Shown here: positions 36,197 to 45,256 of the stretch, piece by piece
Position numbering within the stretch: the stretch's first letter is position 1
Layout of the letters: the number at the start of each line of letters is the position of its first letter
Assembly: GCA_038210275.1 (NCBI GenBank)
Contig: JBBQWV010000018.1
Coordinates: forward strand, 21,903 to 85,902
Direction of reading: 5' to 3'
Length of the DNA stretch: 64,000 nt
Origin: PALSA-1296 sp038210275
GTDB lineage: Bacteria; Bacteroidota; Ignavibacteria; Palsa-1295
The notes under the pieces: model-generated
What the model was told of the DNA's origin: nothing
Seen by the model: the letters and a program-made list of their open reading frames with translations, nothing else
Databases searched by the model: none
Program-made: the position numbers and the translations under genes

Positions 36197-36514
36197 TTAT
36201 TTGTTTTTAGGGTTTTCGAGATCTTTTTTCAGCTTGCTCAGTGCAGCAAGCCGAGGTGTTTCGTATTTGCTAACCCAGCGCTCGAAGATCTCATTGATCG
36301 GCACCGGGTTGAGGTAGTGCAGTTTTTCGCGTCCGCGCCATTGGATGACAACAAGATTTGCTTCTTCCAATAGTACAAGATGTTTTGTAACTGCCTGCCT
36401 TGTCATGGCAAGTTGTTCGCAAAGCTCGCCAAGAGTCTGACCGCTTTTCTTGTGCAGTCTATCCAGCAGTTTCCTGCGTGTCTCGTCGGCAAGAGCTTTG
36501 AAAACTTTGTCCAT
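36197..36514 (-). CDS. ArsR-family winged-helix repressor
   Basis: 105 residues. The helix-turn-helix is TLGELCEQLAMTRQAVTKHL (about 27-46), followed by the wing (VIQWRGREKLHYLNP). It lacks the usual metal-binding cysteine pair, so it probably senses something other than metal. It leads the operon with two SRPBCC genes, and a palindromic operator sits 15 bp upstream of its start. Confidence 0.9.
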   Translation of the reverse strand: MDKVFKALADETRRKLLDRLHKKSGQTLGELCEQLAMTRQAVTKHLVLLEEANLVVIQWRGREKLHYLNPVPINEIFERWVSKYETPRLAALSKLKKDLENPKNK

Positions 36515-36529
36515 GTAGTTGTAAACTCA

Positions 36530-36553
36530 TTATGCAACTAAAAGGTTGCATAA
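36530..36553. promoter_or_regulatory. Probable operator of the ArsR-like regulator
   Basis: TTATGCAAC-N6-GTTGCATAA, a perfect 9-bp inverted repeat with a 6-base spacer, upstream of the arsR-like start. Its position and symmetry fit autorepression. It also lies upstream of cbpA on the plus strand. Confidence 0.6.
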
Positions 36554-36655
36554 CTTATTATTTATTTTTATTCTGTCACTGTAGTACTTCATTCTACAAA
36601 ATACAACGTTCGCTATCTTCGCATTCTTTCGGGCTTTGATGCGTTAGAGAGTACC

Positions 36656-37561
36656 ATGGAATTTATCGATTACTACAAAGTTCTCGGCTTAGATAAAAGC
36701 GCCTCGGCAGAGGACATTAAGAAAGCATACCGTAAACTTGCCCGCAAGCATCATCCCGACTTGAACCCTAACGATGCAACGGCGAAGCAAACATTTCAGC
36801 AGATCAATGAAGCACATGAAGTTCTTAGTGATCCTGAAAAAAGAAAGAAATATGACCAGTACGGAAAGGACTGGAAACATGCAGAAGAATTTGAAAAGCA
36901 GAAAACTTCACAAGGTGGACAGCAATATTCTCAAGGATTCCAAAGCGGCGAATCAGCCTTTAATTCAACATATTCAGGCGAGGATTTTTCGGACTTCTTC
37001 TCTAATATGTTTGGTGGCGAGAGGGCGCAAGCAAGGCAGACAAAATTTCGAGGTCAGGATTATAACGCAGAGATAAGAATATCTCTTGCGGATGCCTTTT
37101 ATACTCATGAACAGATGGTTACTGTTAATGGAAAGACACTGAAGATCACCGTTCCAGCCGGAATAGAGAATGGACAAAAACTTGCACTGCAAGGTCAGGG
37201 TGGAATCGGTGTTGGAGGAGGACCCAACGGAAATCTCTATATTACATTCGTTGTCGAGAACGATGCGAAGTTCAAACGCTCAGGAAACGATCTTTATACG
37301 ACACTCGATTTAGATCTTTATACAGCAGTGCTCGGCGGAGAAATCCTACTTCAGACGCTGAAAGGAAAAGTAAAGCTCAAGATAAAACCGGAATCACAAA
37401 GCGGAAACGAAGTGAAACTTGCAGGGATGGGAATGCCTGTCTATAAAAAAGATGGACATTTTGGGGATCTCTATGTAAAATATAATATCAAGACCCCTAC
37501 CAATCTTACCGAAAAAGAGAAGGAGCTATTTACCGAACTATCGAAAGTGAGGCAATCATGA
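36656..37561 (+). CDS. cbpA: CbpA-type DnaJ co-chaperone
   Basis: J-protein of 301 residues. J-domain 1-70 with H33-P34-D35, Gly/Phe-rich linker (about 85-120), no zinc-finger, then the two C-terminal peptide-binding domains (EIRISLADAF, LYTAVLGGEI, PVYKKDGHFGDLYVKY). The lack of a zinc-finger and the following cbpM-like gene make it CbpA rather than DnaJ. It overlaps the next gene by 4 bases. Confidence 0.9.
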   Translation: MEFIDYYKVLGLDKSASAEDIKKAYRKLARKHHPDLNPNDATAKQTFQQINEAHEVLSDPEKRKKYDQYGKDWKHAEEFEKQKTSQGGQQYSQGFQSGESAFNSTYSGEDFSDFFSNMFGGERAQARQTKFRGQDYNAEIRISLADAFYTHEQMVTVNGKTLKITVPAGIENGQKLALQGQGGIGVGGGPNGNLYITFVVENDAKFKRSGNDLYTTLDLDLYTAVLGGEILLQTLKGKVKLKIKPESQSGNEVKLAGMGMPVYKKDGHFGDLYVKYNIKTPTNLTEKEKELFTELSKVRQS

Positions 37562-37848
37562 ATACAGAAAAATTAATACCACTCGGTGAATTCTGCTTGC
37601 GACTTGGTATCGAAACCAGCTTTATTCTTTCTTTACAAGAACATGGTCTTGTGACGACAATCACTGAAGAACAAACGATCTATATTGACATCCTTGAACT
37701 ACCGAAATTGGAAAAACTTGTCAGACTTCACGAAGAACTTGATATCAATATCCCAGGCATCGAAGCGATCACGAACCTATTGGACAGGATCGAGATCATG
37801 CAATCTGAGATCGCAAACCTGAATAATAGACTCAGACTCTATGAGTAA
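37558..37848 (+). CDS. cbpM: CbpM-like chaperone modulator
   Basis: 96 residues with a MerR-like helix-turn-helix N-terminus (IPLGEFCLRLGIE) and a coiled C-terminus (IEIMQSEIANLNNRL). CbpM inhibits CbpA in E. coli. Its ATGA overlap with cbpA implies translational coupling. Confidence 0.82.
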   Translation: MNTEKLIPLGEFCLRLGIETSFILSLQEHGLVTTITEEQTIYIDILELPKLEKLVRLHEELDINIPGIEAITNLLDRIEIMQSEIANLNNRLRLYE

Positions 37849-37888
37849 GCGGGACACTTTCCGCCTCTCTCTGCGTTAATACTATCCT

Positions 37889-38947
37889 ATGACCGTAAAC
37901 GACTTACACGCCCGCAAATTAGAATTACTCACTTCCCTTGAAGTTGTCTCGACGGCTGCTGCCCTTGAAGCATTCAAACTTGCACATATTGTGCGCAAGG
38001 GATCTATTGCTGCACTCTTCGATGAGCTGAAAAATGTGCCAAAAGATATTAAGCCCGAAGTAGGGAAGGCGCTGAATGAATTGCGCGTGGCTATCGAAGC
38101 GGAATTCAAAGAGAAAGAAGCATCTCTCGGTGGAGGCGAAGTTTCGCATTCGGATAAGATCGATCTGACAATGCCTTCTCGTCCATTAACTGTCTCAGAA
38201 CCGGGACATGAGCATCCTCTGACCAAGACACTCGATGAGATGGTGCAGATATTTGTCGATATGGGATTTGAAGTAGCTTATGGACCAGAGATCGAAGATG
38301 ATGAGCATAATTTCGAAAAATTAAATTTTGCTCCCGATCACCCAGCCCGTGATATGCAGGATACTTTTTTTATTAAGCCGAGCAAGGATTGGAAACCAAG
38401 TGATTCAGGTGAGATGCCTGCACTGCTTCGGACTCATACATCACCGGTTCAGGTTCGCCTCATGGAAGCAGGGAATCTGCCTATTCGTGCCGTAATGCCG
38501 GGAAGAGTTTATCGCAACGAGGCGATCAGCGCCAGAAGCGCCGCTTGTTTCTTTCAGCTTGAAGGGCTTGTGATTGATAAAGGTGTTTCGATGGCTGATC
38601 TCAAAGGGATTCTACTTTCTTTCGCCAAACAATTTTATGGTGACGATTCGAAGATCCGTCTGCGTCCATCCTATTTTCCTTTCACCGAGCCAAGCGTTGA
38701 AGTTGATGTAAGCTGTTATATCTGCGGCGGCAAAGGCTGCCGAATCTGTAAGAATTCCGGCTGGTTAGAAGTCTTGGGAGCAGGAATGGTGCATCCGAAT
38801 GTTTTAACTGCCTGCGGAATTGATGCTGAAGTTTACACCGGCTATGCGTTCGGCATGGGTATAGATAGAACTGCATTGATGCGATACGGCATAAATGATA
38901 TTCGGCTTTTTACTGAAAATGACTATCGGTTTTTAAGGCAGTTTTAG
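37889..38947 (+). CDS. pheS: Phenylalanyl-tRNA synthetase alpha subunit
   Basis: Catalytic subunit of PheRS (352 residues). Coiled-coil N-terminus, then the class II core: FEVAYGPEIEDDEHNFEKL, FAPDHPARDMQDTF, motif 2 (PGRVYRNEAIS), SYFPFTEPSVEVDV and motif 3 (AFGMGIDRTALMRYG). Four cysteines (CYICGGKGCRIC) precede GWLEVLGAGMVHP, as in many bacterial PheS. pheT lies 2 kb downstream, separated by a repeat and two lipoprotein genes. Confidence 0.97.
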   Translation: MTVNDLHARKLELLTSLEVVSTAAALEAFKLAHIVRKGSIAALFDELKNVPKDIKPEVGKALNELRVAIEAEFKEKEASLGGGEVSHSDKIDLTMPSRPLTVSEPGHEHPLTKTLDEMVQIFVDMGFEVAYGPEIEDDEHNFEKLNFAPDHPARDMQDTFFIKPSKDWKPSDSGEMPALLRTHTSPVQVRLMEAGNLPIRAVMPGRVYRNEAISARSAACFFQLEGLVIDKGVSMADLKGILLSFAKQFYGDDSKIRLRPSYFPFTEPSVEVDVSCYICGGKGCRICKNSGWLEVLGAGMVHPNVLTACGIDAEVYTGYAFGMGIDRTALMRYGINDIRLFTENDYRFLRQF

Positions 38948-38963
38948 TTTTATTAACTGTAAT

Positions 38964-39076
38964 GACATTGCGAGGAGTGCTTTAGCACGACGAAGCAATC
39001 TAAAAACTTTAAGATTGAGACACTATTAAAGATTTTAGATTGCCACGTCGTCCGCAAGCGGACTCCTCGCAATGAC
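38964..39076. repeat. Family A repeat between pheS and the lipoprotein pair
   Basis: GACATTGCGAGGAGTGC...GACGAAGCAATCTA with TAGATTGCCACGTCGTC...CTCCTCGCAATGAC. Full two-arm copy. Confidence 0.8.
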
Positions 39077-39168
39077 AATATAGTAAGCATGGCTCTAATC
39101 CGTTTATCGCCGGTGCAACGATTTTACCATTTTTTGTATTACGTAATTATTAACAACGCCCCAATTTC

Positions 39169-39981
39169 ATGCTGACACGTTTTTCTTACATTCTTGGATT
39201 GATCTTTGTCGCAAGTATTGCTATGACAAGTTGCAAGACCACACCATCGGATCCAGGTAACACGATCACTCACATAGACATTGGCGATAGCATTCCGAAC
39301 AAGTTCTCGGTTTATTCGTATAATAAATGGCAGTTGGATGCTGCTGGAGTGGTGAATTCGACAACATTCCAAAATTATGGCTCTACGCAAGTTGATAGTA
39401 TTGGATTGACTTTTCAAGGAAAGAGCAACGTTTATTTACTCCGTGACCAAAACCCAGACGCCGGAAGCTTCGGTGATAGTGCATACTTTGCCTACGAGAG
39501 CAACAGTGATGTTTCACTTTATCTTCAGAATCCGGGCTTTTTGAAAAATGCAGCTCACGGAAATCAACCGGATGAAATATTGGCGGCAATCGCGAACATT
39601 GTCTTCCATACTTGGATCAGGCTACCGATAGCTTCGAAAGATACAGCACTTATTGAATATAATGCATCACAAAGTATTGACGTTGGAGGAACGACACGAT
39701 CTGCGGCTATTCTTGCAAGAGTTGATTACATCGGCGATTCAACAATTACGGTAGGCGTAGTACCGCTTCTATCGAAGCATTGCAGAATTTCTATCTCAGC
39801 AAAAATATTTTTAGGCTCAGATGTGACGCTGACTCATGTTCGCGATATTTGGTTTGTGCCGAAGATCGGCAACATCGCGATGGAAACGGCGAAGACATTC
39901 ATGCCGGAGAACACCATTCTGAGTATTCCACTTGATACGACTTCTACATTGAAGCTTCTAAAATCGTACAATCTCAAATAG
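39169..39981 (+). CDS. Lipoprotein, unrecognised (pair member 1)
   Basis: 270 residues. The signal ends with a lipobox (IAMTSC, lipidated Cys at about 21), so it is a membrane-anchored lipoprotein. The rest is beta-rich and unrecognised. Shared elements with the next gene (ESNSDVSLY here, ESNNDVSVY there; endings SYNLK and SFNLK) show a common origin. It lies between pheS and pheT, where no such gene is expected. Confidence 0.75.
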   Translation: MLTRFSYILGLIFVASIAMTSCKTTPSDPGNTITHIDIGDSIPNKFSVYSYNKWQLDAAGVVNSTTFQNYGSTQVDSIGLTFQGKSNVYLLRDQNPDAGSFGDSAYFAYESNSDVSLYLQNPGFLKNAAHGNQPDEILAAIANIVFHTWIRLPIASKDTALIEYNASQSIDVGGTTRSAAILARVDYIGDSTITVGVVPLLSKHCRISISAKIFLGSDVTLTHVRDIWFVPKIGNIAMETAKTFMPENTILSIPLDTTSTLKLLKSYNLK

Positions 39982-40038
39982 ATTTTTTATTTTCCACAAA
40001 AAGTTTTTTAAAAAGAATTATTTATTATTTCTACAACC

Positions 40039-40809
40039 ATGACACATAAATCAATTATCCTTTATTTCTCCGGCGCGTTTTTAGCGTTGGTTGCATGCAC
40101 AATGATCTCAAGCTGTAGTTCGACAACGACTACGCCACCAACAACTACACAGTCGAAAGTTACGCCAAAAGCAGGTAGCACCTTTACTTATACAAAGCAC
40201 GAAAAAGACTCATCATCAGGAAAACCGGCTGTAACGAGCGATTCTATAGTGGTGGCAACGGTTGTTTCGAGCGGCATTTTCTATCACGGAAAAGATAGTG
40301 TTGTGACGTTGTACGACGATTTTGATACGCTTCGCTATAGGGTCGAAAGTAATAATGACGTTTCGGTATACAAGCCAACCTTTGGTTCAAATGGATATAC
40401 GTTCAATAATCCTACACCCTGGCTCACTCTTTCATTTGGGGCAAAAAATCCTGATGCTCAACTTTTTTCGTATGATACCACGATTACCGTGCAAGGACAG
40501 TCGGAAAAGTTAGTCGTTACAGGAACAGCTCATTATATAGGCATTGATGAAATCGATACTGGCGCTTCCCATACAAAATTAGCTTCCGGTAATCAGGCAA
40601 ACATCGTCATTTCTATTATGGGCACGACACCTTTAACTGTTAATATCTCTTCTACACAAACATATTCTTTTGATTTTTATACGACAGGTTGTTATTTTCA
40701 TTCTATATCGAATACTCTCTTTCCTGACGTGAAATTCATAGGAACTACGGTAGTACCAGGCAGTACAACCTTGACAGAAAAATTTCTTACTTCCTTTAAC
40801 TTAAAGTAA
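40039..40809 (+). CDS. Lipoprotein, unrecognised (pair member 2)
   Basis: 256 residues. Lipobox ISSC near residue 26, then a Thr-rich spacer (STTTTPPTTTQS) and a beta-rich domain related to the preceding gene. Function unknown. A hairpin (40831-40865) follows. Confidence 0.75.
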   Translation: MTHKSIILYFSGAFLALVACTMISSCSSTTTTPPTTTQSKVTPKAGSTFTYTKHEKDSSSGKPAVTSDSIVVATVVSSGIFYHGKDSVVTLYDDFDTLRYRVESNNDVSVYKPTFGSNGYTFNNPTPWLTLSFGAKNPDAQLFSYDTTITVQGQSEKLVVTGTAHYIGIDEIDTGASHTKLASGNQANIVISIMGTTPLTVNISSTQTYSFDFYTTGCYFHSISNTLFPDVKFIGTTVVPGSTTLTEKFLTSFNLK

Positions 40810-40830
40810 GTAAATCCGTATTTTTCTTCA

Positions 40831-40865
40831 TAACCCTGCCACTTTCGTTGAAGCGGCGGGGTTAT
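40831..40865 (+). terminator. Hairpin after the lipoprotein pair, before pheT
   Basis: AACCCTGCC pairs with GGCGGGGTT (one G-U) around a 14-base loop. No strong U-run follows, so it may only attenuate. Confidence 0.5.
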
Positions 40866-40905
40866 CTATTTTAGTAATAATCTGTTGTGGGTTCCTTTGA
40901 AGTCG

Positions 40906-40913
40906 TATTTTTG
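40906..40913 (+). promoter_or_regulatory. Bacteroidota-type -7 element for pheT
   Basis: TATTTTTG, with a TTG (40885-40887) 18 bases upstream. It ends 5 bp before the pheT ATG, so the mRNA is almost leaderless and pheT does not depend on the pheS promoter. Confidence 0.6.
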
Positions 40914-40918
40914 AATAA

Positions 40919-43381
40919 ATGAAGATCTCGCTTCGGTGGCTTGCCGACTATATTGAACATTCTTTCGCGCCAAATGAACTTGCTGCGAAGTTGACTGCGC
41001 TCGGAATCGAAGTTGAAGACATCGAAGATTTTACTTCGAAATTTAACAAGATCGTCGTCGGTGAAGTCCTTGAAGTAACACCACATCCGAATGCTGATAA
41101 GCTTCGTCTGACAAAAGTAAATATCGGAACCGGTGAGCCGCTAAAGATCGTCTGTGGCGCTCCGAATGTTTGCGTTGGATTGAAGGTTGCCGTCGCAACA
41201 ATCGGCGCTGATCTTGGCGAAGGATTTGTCATCAAGAAATCCAAGATCCGAGGCGAAGCAAGCGAGGGTATGCTCTGCTCCGAGAGAGAACTTGGTCTAT
41301 CGGAAGATCATGAGGGTATTTGGGAATTGCCAAATGACCTTCAAGTGGGCAAGCCGCTTGCCGAAGCCATCGGCAAAGATGATATAATTTTCGAAGTAGG
41401 GCTGACTCCGAATCGCGCCGATTGTCTGAGTCACATCGGGATAGCACGCGAGGTTGCATTGCTAACAGGAGGAGAAATAAATATTCCTATTCCCGAGGCG
41501 AAATTTTTAACTGCTTCGAAAAATAAAACTTCTGATGCAGCGAAAGTCACGATCAACGATCCTGATCTTTGCCCGCGATATGCCGCACGAATTGTGCGCG
41601 GAGTGAAAGTCGGCGAATCTCCTGCATGGCTGAAAGAAAAGCTCGAAGCCATCGGACTTCGCCCGCGAAATAATATCGTTGATATTACAAACTTTGTATT
41701 GATGGAATGTGGTCATCCGCTTCATGCCTTTGATCTCAGTTCTGTAAAGGATTCTCATATTATTGTCCGCCGCGCTGAAGGTTTCGCAAAGAAATTTACG
41801 ACACTCGATGGCAAGGAACGTGAACTTGATCCTGCAACACTGCTGATTGCTGATTCCGAAAAACCGCTAGCGATTGCAGGCATTATGGGCGGAGAAAATT
41901 CGGAGATCACGAATGCAACGACTGACGTGCTGATCGAATCGGCATATTTCAGTCCGACATCAATCAGGAGATCGGCAAAGAAACTCGGACTCTCAACCGA
42001 TGCTTCGCATCGTTTCGAACGCGGCACCGATATTGAAAATGTTATTTTCGCCGTTGACCGCGCCGCTGCTCTCATGGCTGAACTTGCAAGTGGGGAAGTA
42101 CTTAACGGAATCATTGATGAGTATCCGAAGAAAAAAGAGTTGAAGACTTTTTCTTTCCGTCCCGAACGAGCGGCAATGTTGCTCGGCGAGCCTGTTGCCG
42201 AATCACAGGTAGATAAAATATTCTCATCGCTAAAGATCGGTGTCAAGAAAGAACAACCTGCATGGCAATTAACATCACCAAGTTGGAGAGTTGATCTGGA
42301 ACAGGAAGTCGATGCGATCGAAGAGATCGCACGAGTGATCGGATATGATTCGCTTCCCGTGAACAACACGGATAGGATTCCGATGTTCAAGAATCGCAAC
42401 GTACTTCCGAAGCGGCAGTTCGACTCGCTCTTACGTTCTGAACTAATTGCGCTCGGATTCTTTGAATGTATTTCAACTCCGATGCTTTCGCACGGGCAAG
42501 CAGAGATTTTTCATACTTCACCTATTGAAGTGATGAATCCGTTGACGGTTGATCTTGAACGGATGCGTCCGAGTATCTTACCGAATCTTTTAGATATTGC
42601 AAGAAGGAACGAGCGGTACGGAGCATCAGGGCAGAGACTATTCGAAATCGGTAGTGTGTTCCAATATGCCGATACTCCGCAGATGGTCGCTCATACTTCG
42701 GAGCGGATGGAACTTGCGCTTTTAATAAAAGATGATCTCGATGAGAAAAATCCATACAATACGAAAGAACTAAAAGCAGATATTTTTTCTCTCAGAGCAA
42801 TAGTTGAACAGGTGTTTCATCGCTCGGGTATCAGCGTTGAAGTATCCTCGCTTTCAGAATCGCAATCAGTCGGCAATTGGTCGAACGCAAAAAAATATTT
42901 TGATGCGGATGAGACTCTTGTTTTCAAAAGCGGAAAAACTCTTCTTGCAATTGCCGGGAAATTCGATTCATCAATACAAAAAGAATACGATCTTCGCACT
43001 GCTGCTTTTGCTGCCGTCATAGATTACGATAAAATATATTCTCTTGCAAAAGAGAAACGCTTGAAGCCGCCGGCTGTGACTTCGCTTCCGAGATTTCCTG
43101 TCGTTGAGCGTGACATTGCATTGATACTTCCAAAAAGTATTGTTGCAGCAAAGCTCATAGATGAAGCTCGTGCGATCGTACCAAAAGAACTTTGTGAAGA
43201 TGTGCGAATCTTTGATGAATTCCAATCGAAAGAAATGAAGACAGCATCGGAGCGAAGCCTCGGTGTTCGCATCATGCTACGTGCTACTGATAGAACACTT
43301 GAAGATGAGGAAGTTGATCTGCTCATCCGTAAAATTGTTGAAGCTCTTGTATCAAAATTTTCAGCCAGATTACGTTCTTAA
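40919..43381 (+). CDS. pheT: Phenylalanyl-tRNA synthetase beta subunit
   Basis: 820 residues with the full PheT order: N-terminal domain (KISLRWLADYIE), tRNA-binding EMAP-II-like domain (about 40-155; VGEVLEVTPHPNADKL, MLCSERELGL), B3/4 domain (about 205-375), B5 domain (about 400-475), the catalytic-like core and the C-terminal FDX-ACB anticodon-binding domain (about 725-818; FPVVERDIALILP). It is followed by a coiled-coil gene and zapA. Confidence 0.97.
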   Translation: MKISLRWLADYIEHSFAPNELAAKLTALGIEVEDIEDFTSKFNKIVVGEVLEVTPHPNADKLRLTKVNIGTGEPLKIVCGAPNVCVGLKVAVATIGADLGEGFVIKKSKIRGEASEGMLCSERELGLSEDHEGIWELPNDLQVGKPLAEAIGKDDIIFEVGLTPNRADCLSHIGIAREVALLTGGEINIPIPEAKFLTASKNKTSDAAKVTINDPDLCPRYAARIVRGVKVGESPAWLKEKLEAIGLRPRNNIVDITNFVLMECGHPLHAFDLSSVKDSHIIVRRAEGFAKKFTTLDGKERELDPATLLIADSEKPLAIAGIMGGENSEITNATTDVLIESAYFSPTSIRRSAKKLGLSTDASHRFERGTDIENVIFAVDRAAALMAELASGEVLNGIIDEYPKKKELKTFSFRPERAAMLLGEPVAESQVDKIFSSLKIGVKKEQPAWQLTSPSWRVDLEQEVDAIEEIARVIGYDSLPVNNTDRIPMFKNRNVLPKRQFDSLLRSELIALGFFECISTPMLSHGQAEIFHTSPIEVMNPLTVDLERMRPSILPNLLDIARRNERYGASGQRLFEIGSVFQYADTPQMVAHTSERMELALLIKDDLDEKNPYNTKELKADIFSLRAIVEQVFHRSGISVEVSSLSESQSVGNWSNAKKYFDADETLVFKSGKTLLAIAGKFDSSIQKEYDLRTAAFAAVIDYDKIYSLAKEKRLKPPAVTSLPRFPVVERDIALILPKSIVAAKLIDEARAIVPKELCEDVRIFDEFQSKEMKTASERSLGVRIMLRATDRTLEDEEVDLLIRKIVEALVSKFSARLRS

Positions 43382-43402
43382 CTAACCCTCAAGAAAAGAA
43401 CC

Positions 43403-44026
43403 ATGATCGATTCAAAACAACGAGAAGCAGAATTGCTCAAAGCCCGCGAGCGGCTTGCAAGAGCATTCGCAAGACTGGAGACTATCATCGGTGTCATGCC
43501 GGAGCGCATCCGTCTCCTTGAATCCACACGCGATAAATCAGCGAATCGTATCAAGGAGATCGAGGCTCTTTTGGAGCGCGAGAAAGCCATTACCGAGCAG
43601 AGACAATCGCTATCGGATGGAGCAACCGAAGAAGCGAACCTTATTGCATCAAAACTTGAGAAAGCCGAAAAGCAAATTGCCGAACGAGATATAAAAAATG
43701 CAGAGTTAGAAAAGAATCTTGAGCACCGGAGCAATGAGCTTCTTGCATACGAAAAATTTCACGTTGAATCTCTTGAACGTGAAGAAAAAATGCTCTCAGT
43801 GATTGCGCGGCTTGAAGAAGAAAATTCAGGGATTGAACGAAGTCTTGAGATGATGAAAGAAGAACGCGAAAGTCTTCAGAAACAACTTTCCGAAGTTTCA
43901 GAAAAAGATAATTCTTTCGCATTAACATTCACGCAGGATGAGCGACTGGGATTGCTCAAAACAGTCGATGCACTTATTGAGCGTGTCGATGCAATTGCAG
44001 GTAATAATGGAGAATTAACAAAATAG
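43403..44026 (+). CDS. Coiled-coil protein, unrecognised, between pheT and zapA
   Basis: 207 residues, almost entirely helical heptads from about 5 to 170 with many Glu, Lys and Arg and no cysteine. The C-terminus (about 175-200, RLGLLKTVDALIERVD) may be a separate helix. No signal peptide, so cytosolic. The 8-bp spacing to zapA suggests co-expression; a role in cell division together with ZapA is plausible, as for other coiled-coil Z-ring factors, but it is not a recognised family. Confidence 0.75.
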   Translation: MIDSKQREAELLKARERLARAFARLETIIGVMPERIRLLESTRDKSANRIKEIEALLEREKAITEQRQSLSDGATEEANLIASKLEKAEKQIAERDIKNAELEKNLEHRSNELLAYEKFHVESLEREEKMLSVIARLEEENSGIERSLEMMKEERESLQKQLSEVSEKDNSFALTFTQDERLGLLKTVDALIERVDAIAGNNGELTK

Positions 44027-44034
44027 GAAGCGCA

Positions 44035-44313
44035 ATGTCTGAATCAATTAAACTTACGATTCTCGGTTCTGAATATTCTCTTCGCACGAATGACGAAGAG
44101 CTTCTGCGCGAACTTGCCTCCGAACTCGATTCGGAATTAAAAGATCTTCAGCAAAAACTTCCCGGCAAACCGCCGACAACACTTGCCGTGCTGACAGCAC
44201 TAAATATTTCCGAGCAGCAAGCGCATACGCAGATGAATGAACTGCGCGAGATCGAGAGGCTTGCGGACGAAATAGAGGATTTATGCAATACTATTGAATT
44301 TGGAAAAAGTTGA
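44035..44313 (+). CDS. zapA: Cell division protein ZapA
   Basis: 92 residues. ZapA promotes FtsZ bundling at the division site. N-terminal beta part (IKLTILGSEYSLRTND), then the conserved TTLAVLTALNISEQQ helix and a coiled C-terminus. Located after pheT, a common ZapA position. It converges with lptB with one base between stops. Confidence 0.9.
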   Translation: MSESIKLTILGSEYSLRTNDEELLRELASELDSELKDLQQKLPGKPPTTLAVLTALNISEQQAHTQMNELREIERLADEIEDLCNTIEFGKS

Positions 44314-44314
44314 A

Positions 44315-45064
44315 TTACGCAGTTTCGACCAGAGAATATCTCTCCAACTTAAATGTCTCTCCCAAATATAGTTTTCGTATCTGCTCATCACTTGCAAGTT
44401 CTTCTGCAGTGCCTGCTTTATAGATCGTCCCGTCAATCAGAATATATGCTCTATCGGTGATCGAAAGTGTTTCATGGACATTATGATCGGTGATGAGAAT
44501 GCCGATACCGCGATGTTTTAAGCGAATGACGATCTGCATAATTTCTTCTACAGTGATCGGATCAATTCCTGCAAAAGGCTCATCTAATAAAATATATTTT
44601 GGATTTGTTGCAAGCGCTCTTGCGATCTCGCATCTGCGACGCTCACCGCCGGAGAGCATATAGCCTTTGGAATTACGGATGTTGGTTATTGTAAATTCTT
44701 CCATTAATTCTTCAGCACGTTCTTTGCGAGCTTTTTTATCTAAAGGCATTAACTCTAAAACAGCCAGAAGATTTTCTTCAACCGTCATCTTCCGAAAGAT
44801 CGAAGATTCCTGCGATAAATACCCTATACCTTTTCGTGCACGGCGATACATCGGAAGCGGCGTGATATCTTCATCGTTTAAAAATACACGTCCGCCATTT
44901 GGTTTGATGAGACCGGTGATCATGTAGAAGGTTGTCGTTTTTCCGGCTCCGTTTGGTCCCAGCAATCCAACTATCTCGCCGGGCGAAACAGATACGCTCG
45001 AATCTTTAACGACCGTGCGCTTGCCGTATATTTTTTTCAGATGCTCTGAGTAAAGTTTTTCCAT
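44315..45064 (-). CDS. lptB: LPS export ABC transporter ATPase LptB
   Basis: 249-residue cytosolic ATPase of the LptBFG transporter. Walker A GPNGAGKT (36-43), Q-loop SQESSIFRKMTVEENL, signature LSGGERRRCEIARAL, Walker B ILLDEPFAGID and the H-loop ITDHNVHET. The SxFRKxxVxEN wording is typical of LptB. Its neighbour upstream on the same strand is an LptA/OstA-like gene. Confidence 0.95.
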   Translation of the reverse strand: MEKLYSEHLKKIYGKRTVVKDSSVSVSPGEIVGLLGPNGAGKTTTFYMITGLIKPNGGRVFLNDEDITPLPMYRRARKGIGYLSQESSIFRKMTVEENLLAVLELMPLDKKARKERAEELMEEFTITNIRNSKGYMLSGGERRRCEIARALATNPKYILLDEPFAGIDPITVEEIMQIVIRLKHRGIGILITDHNVHETLSITDRAYILIDGTIYKAGTAEELASDEQIRKLYLGETFKLERYSLVETA

Positions 45065-45082
45065 AAATTTTTTCTAACTTGT

Positions 45083-45247
45083 GTCATTGCGAGAAGTCGC
45101 AATCTCTCGCATACCTGTCATTCTGAGTGGAGCGAAGTGAAACGAAGAATCCCGTCACTATTGGCTGAAACTAACGGGCTACCATGTATTACGGGATTCT
45201 TCACTCCGTCCGTATCGCTTCGCGATTCGGACTACGTTCAGAATGAC
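45083..45247. repeat. Half family A repeat followed by a family B repeat
   Basis: GTCATTGCGAGAAGTCGC (45083-45100), then a family B element 45117-45247 bounded by GTCATTCTGAG and TTCAGAATGAC, with inner arms GAAGAATCCCGT/ACGGGATTCTTC. It separates lptB from the LptA-like gene. Confidence 0.7.
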
Positions 45248-45256
45248 AAATAGTAC

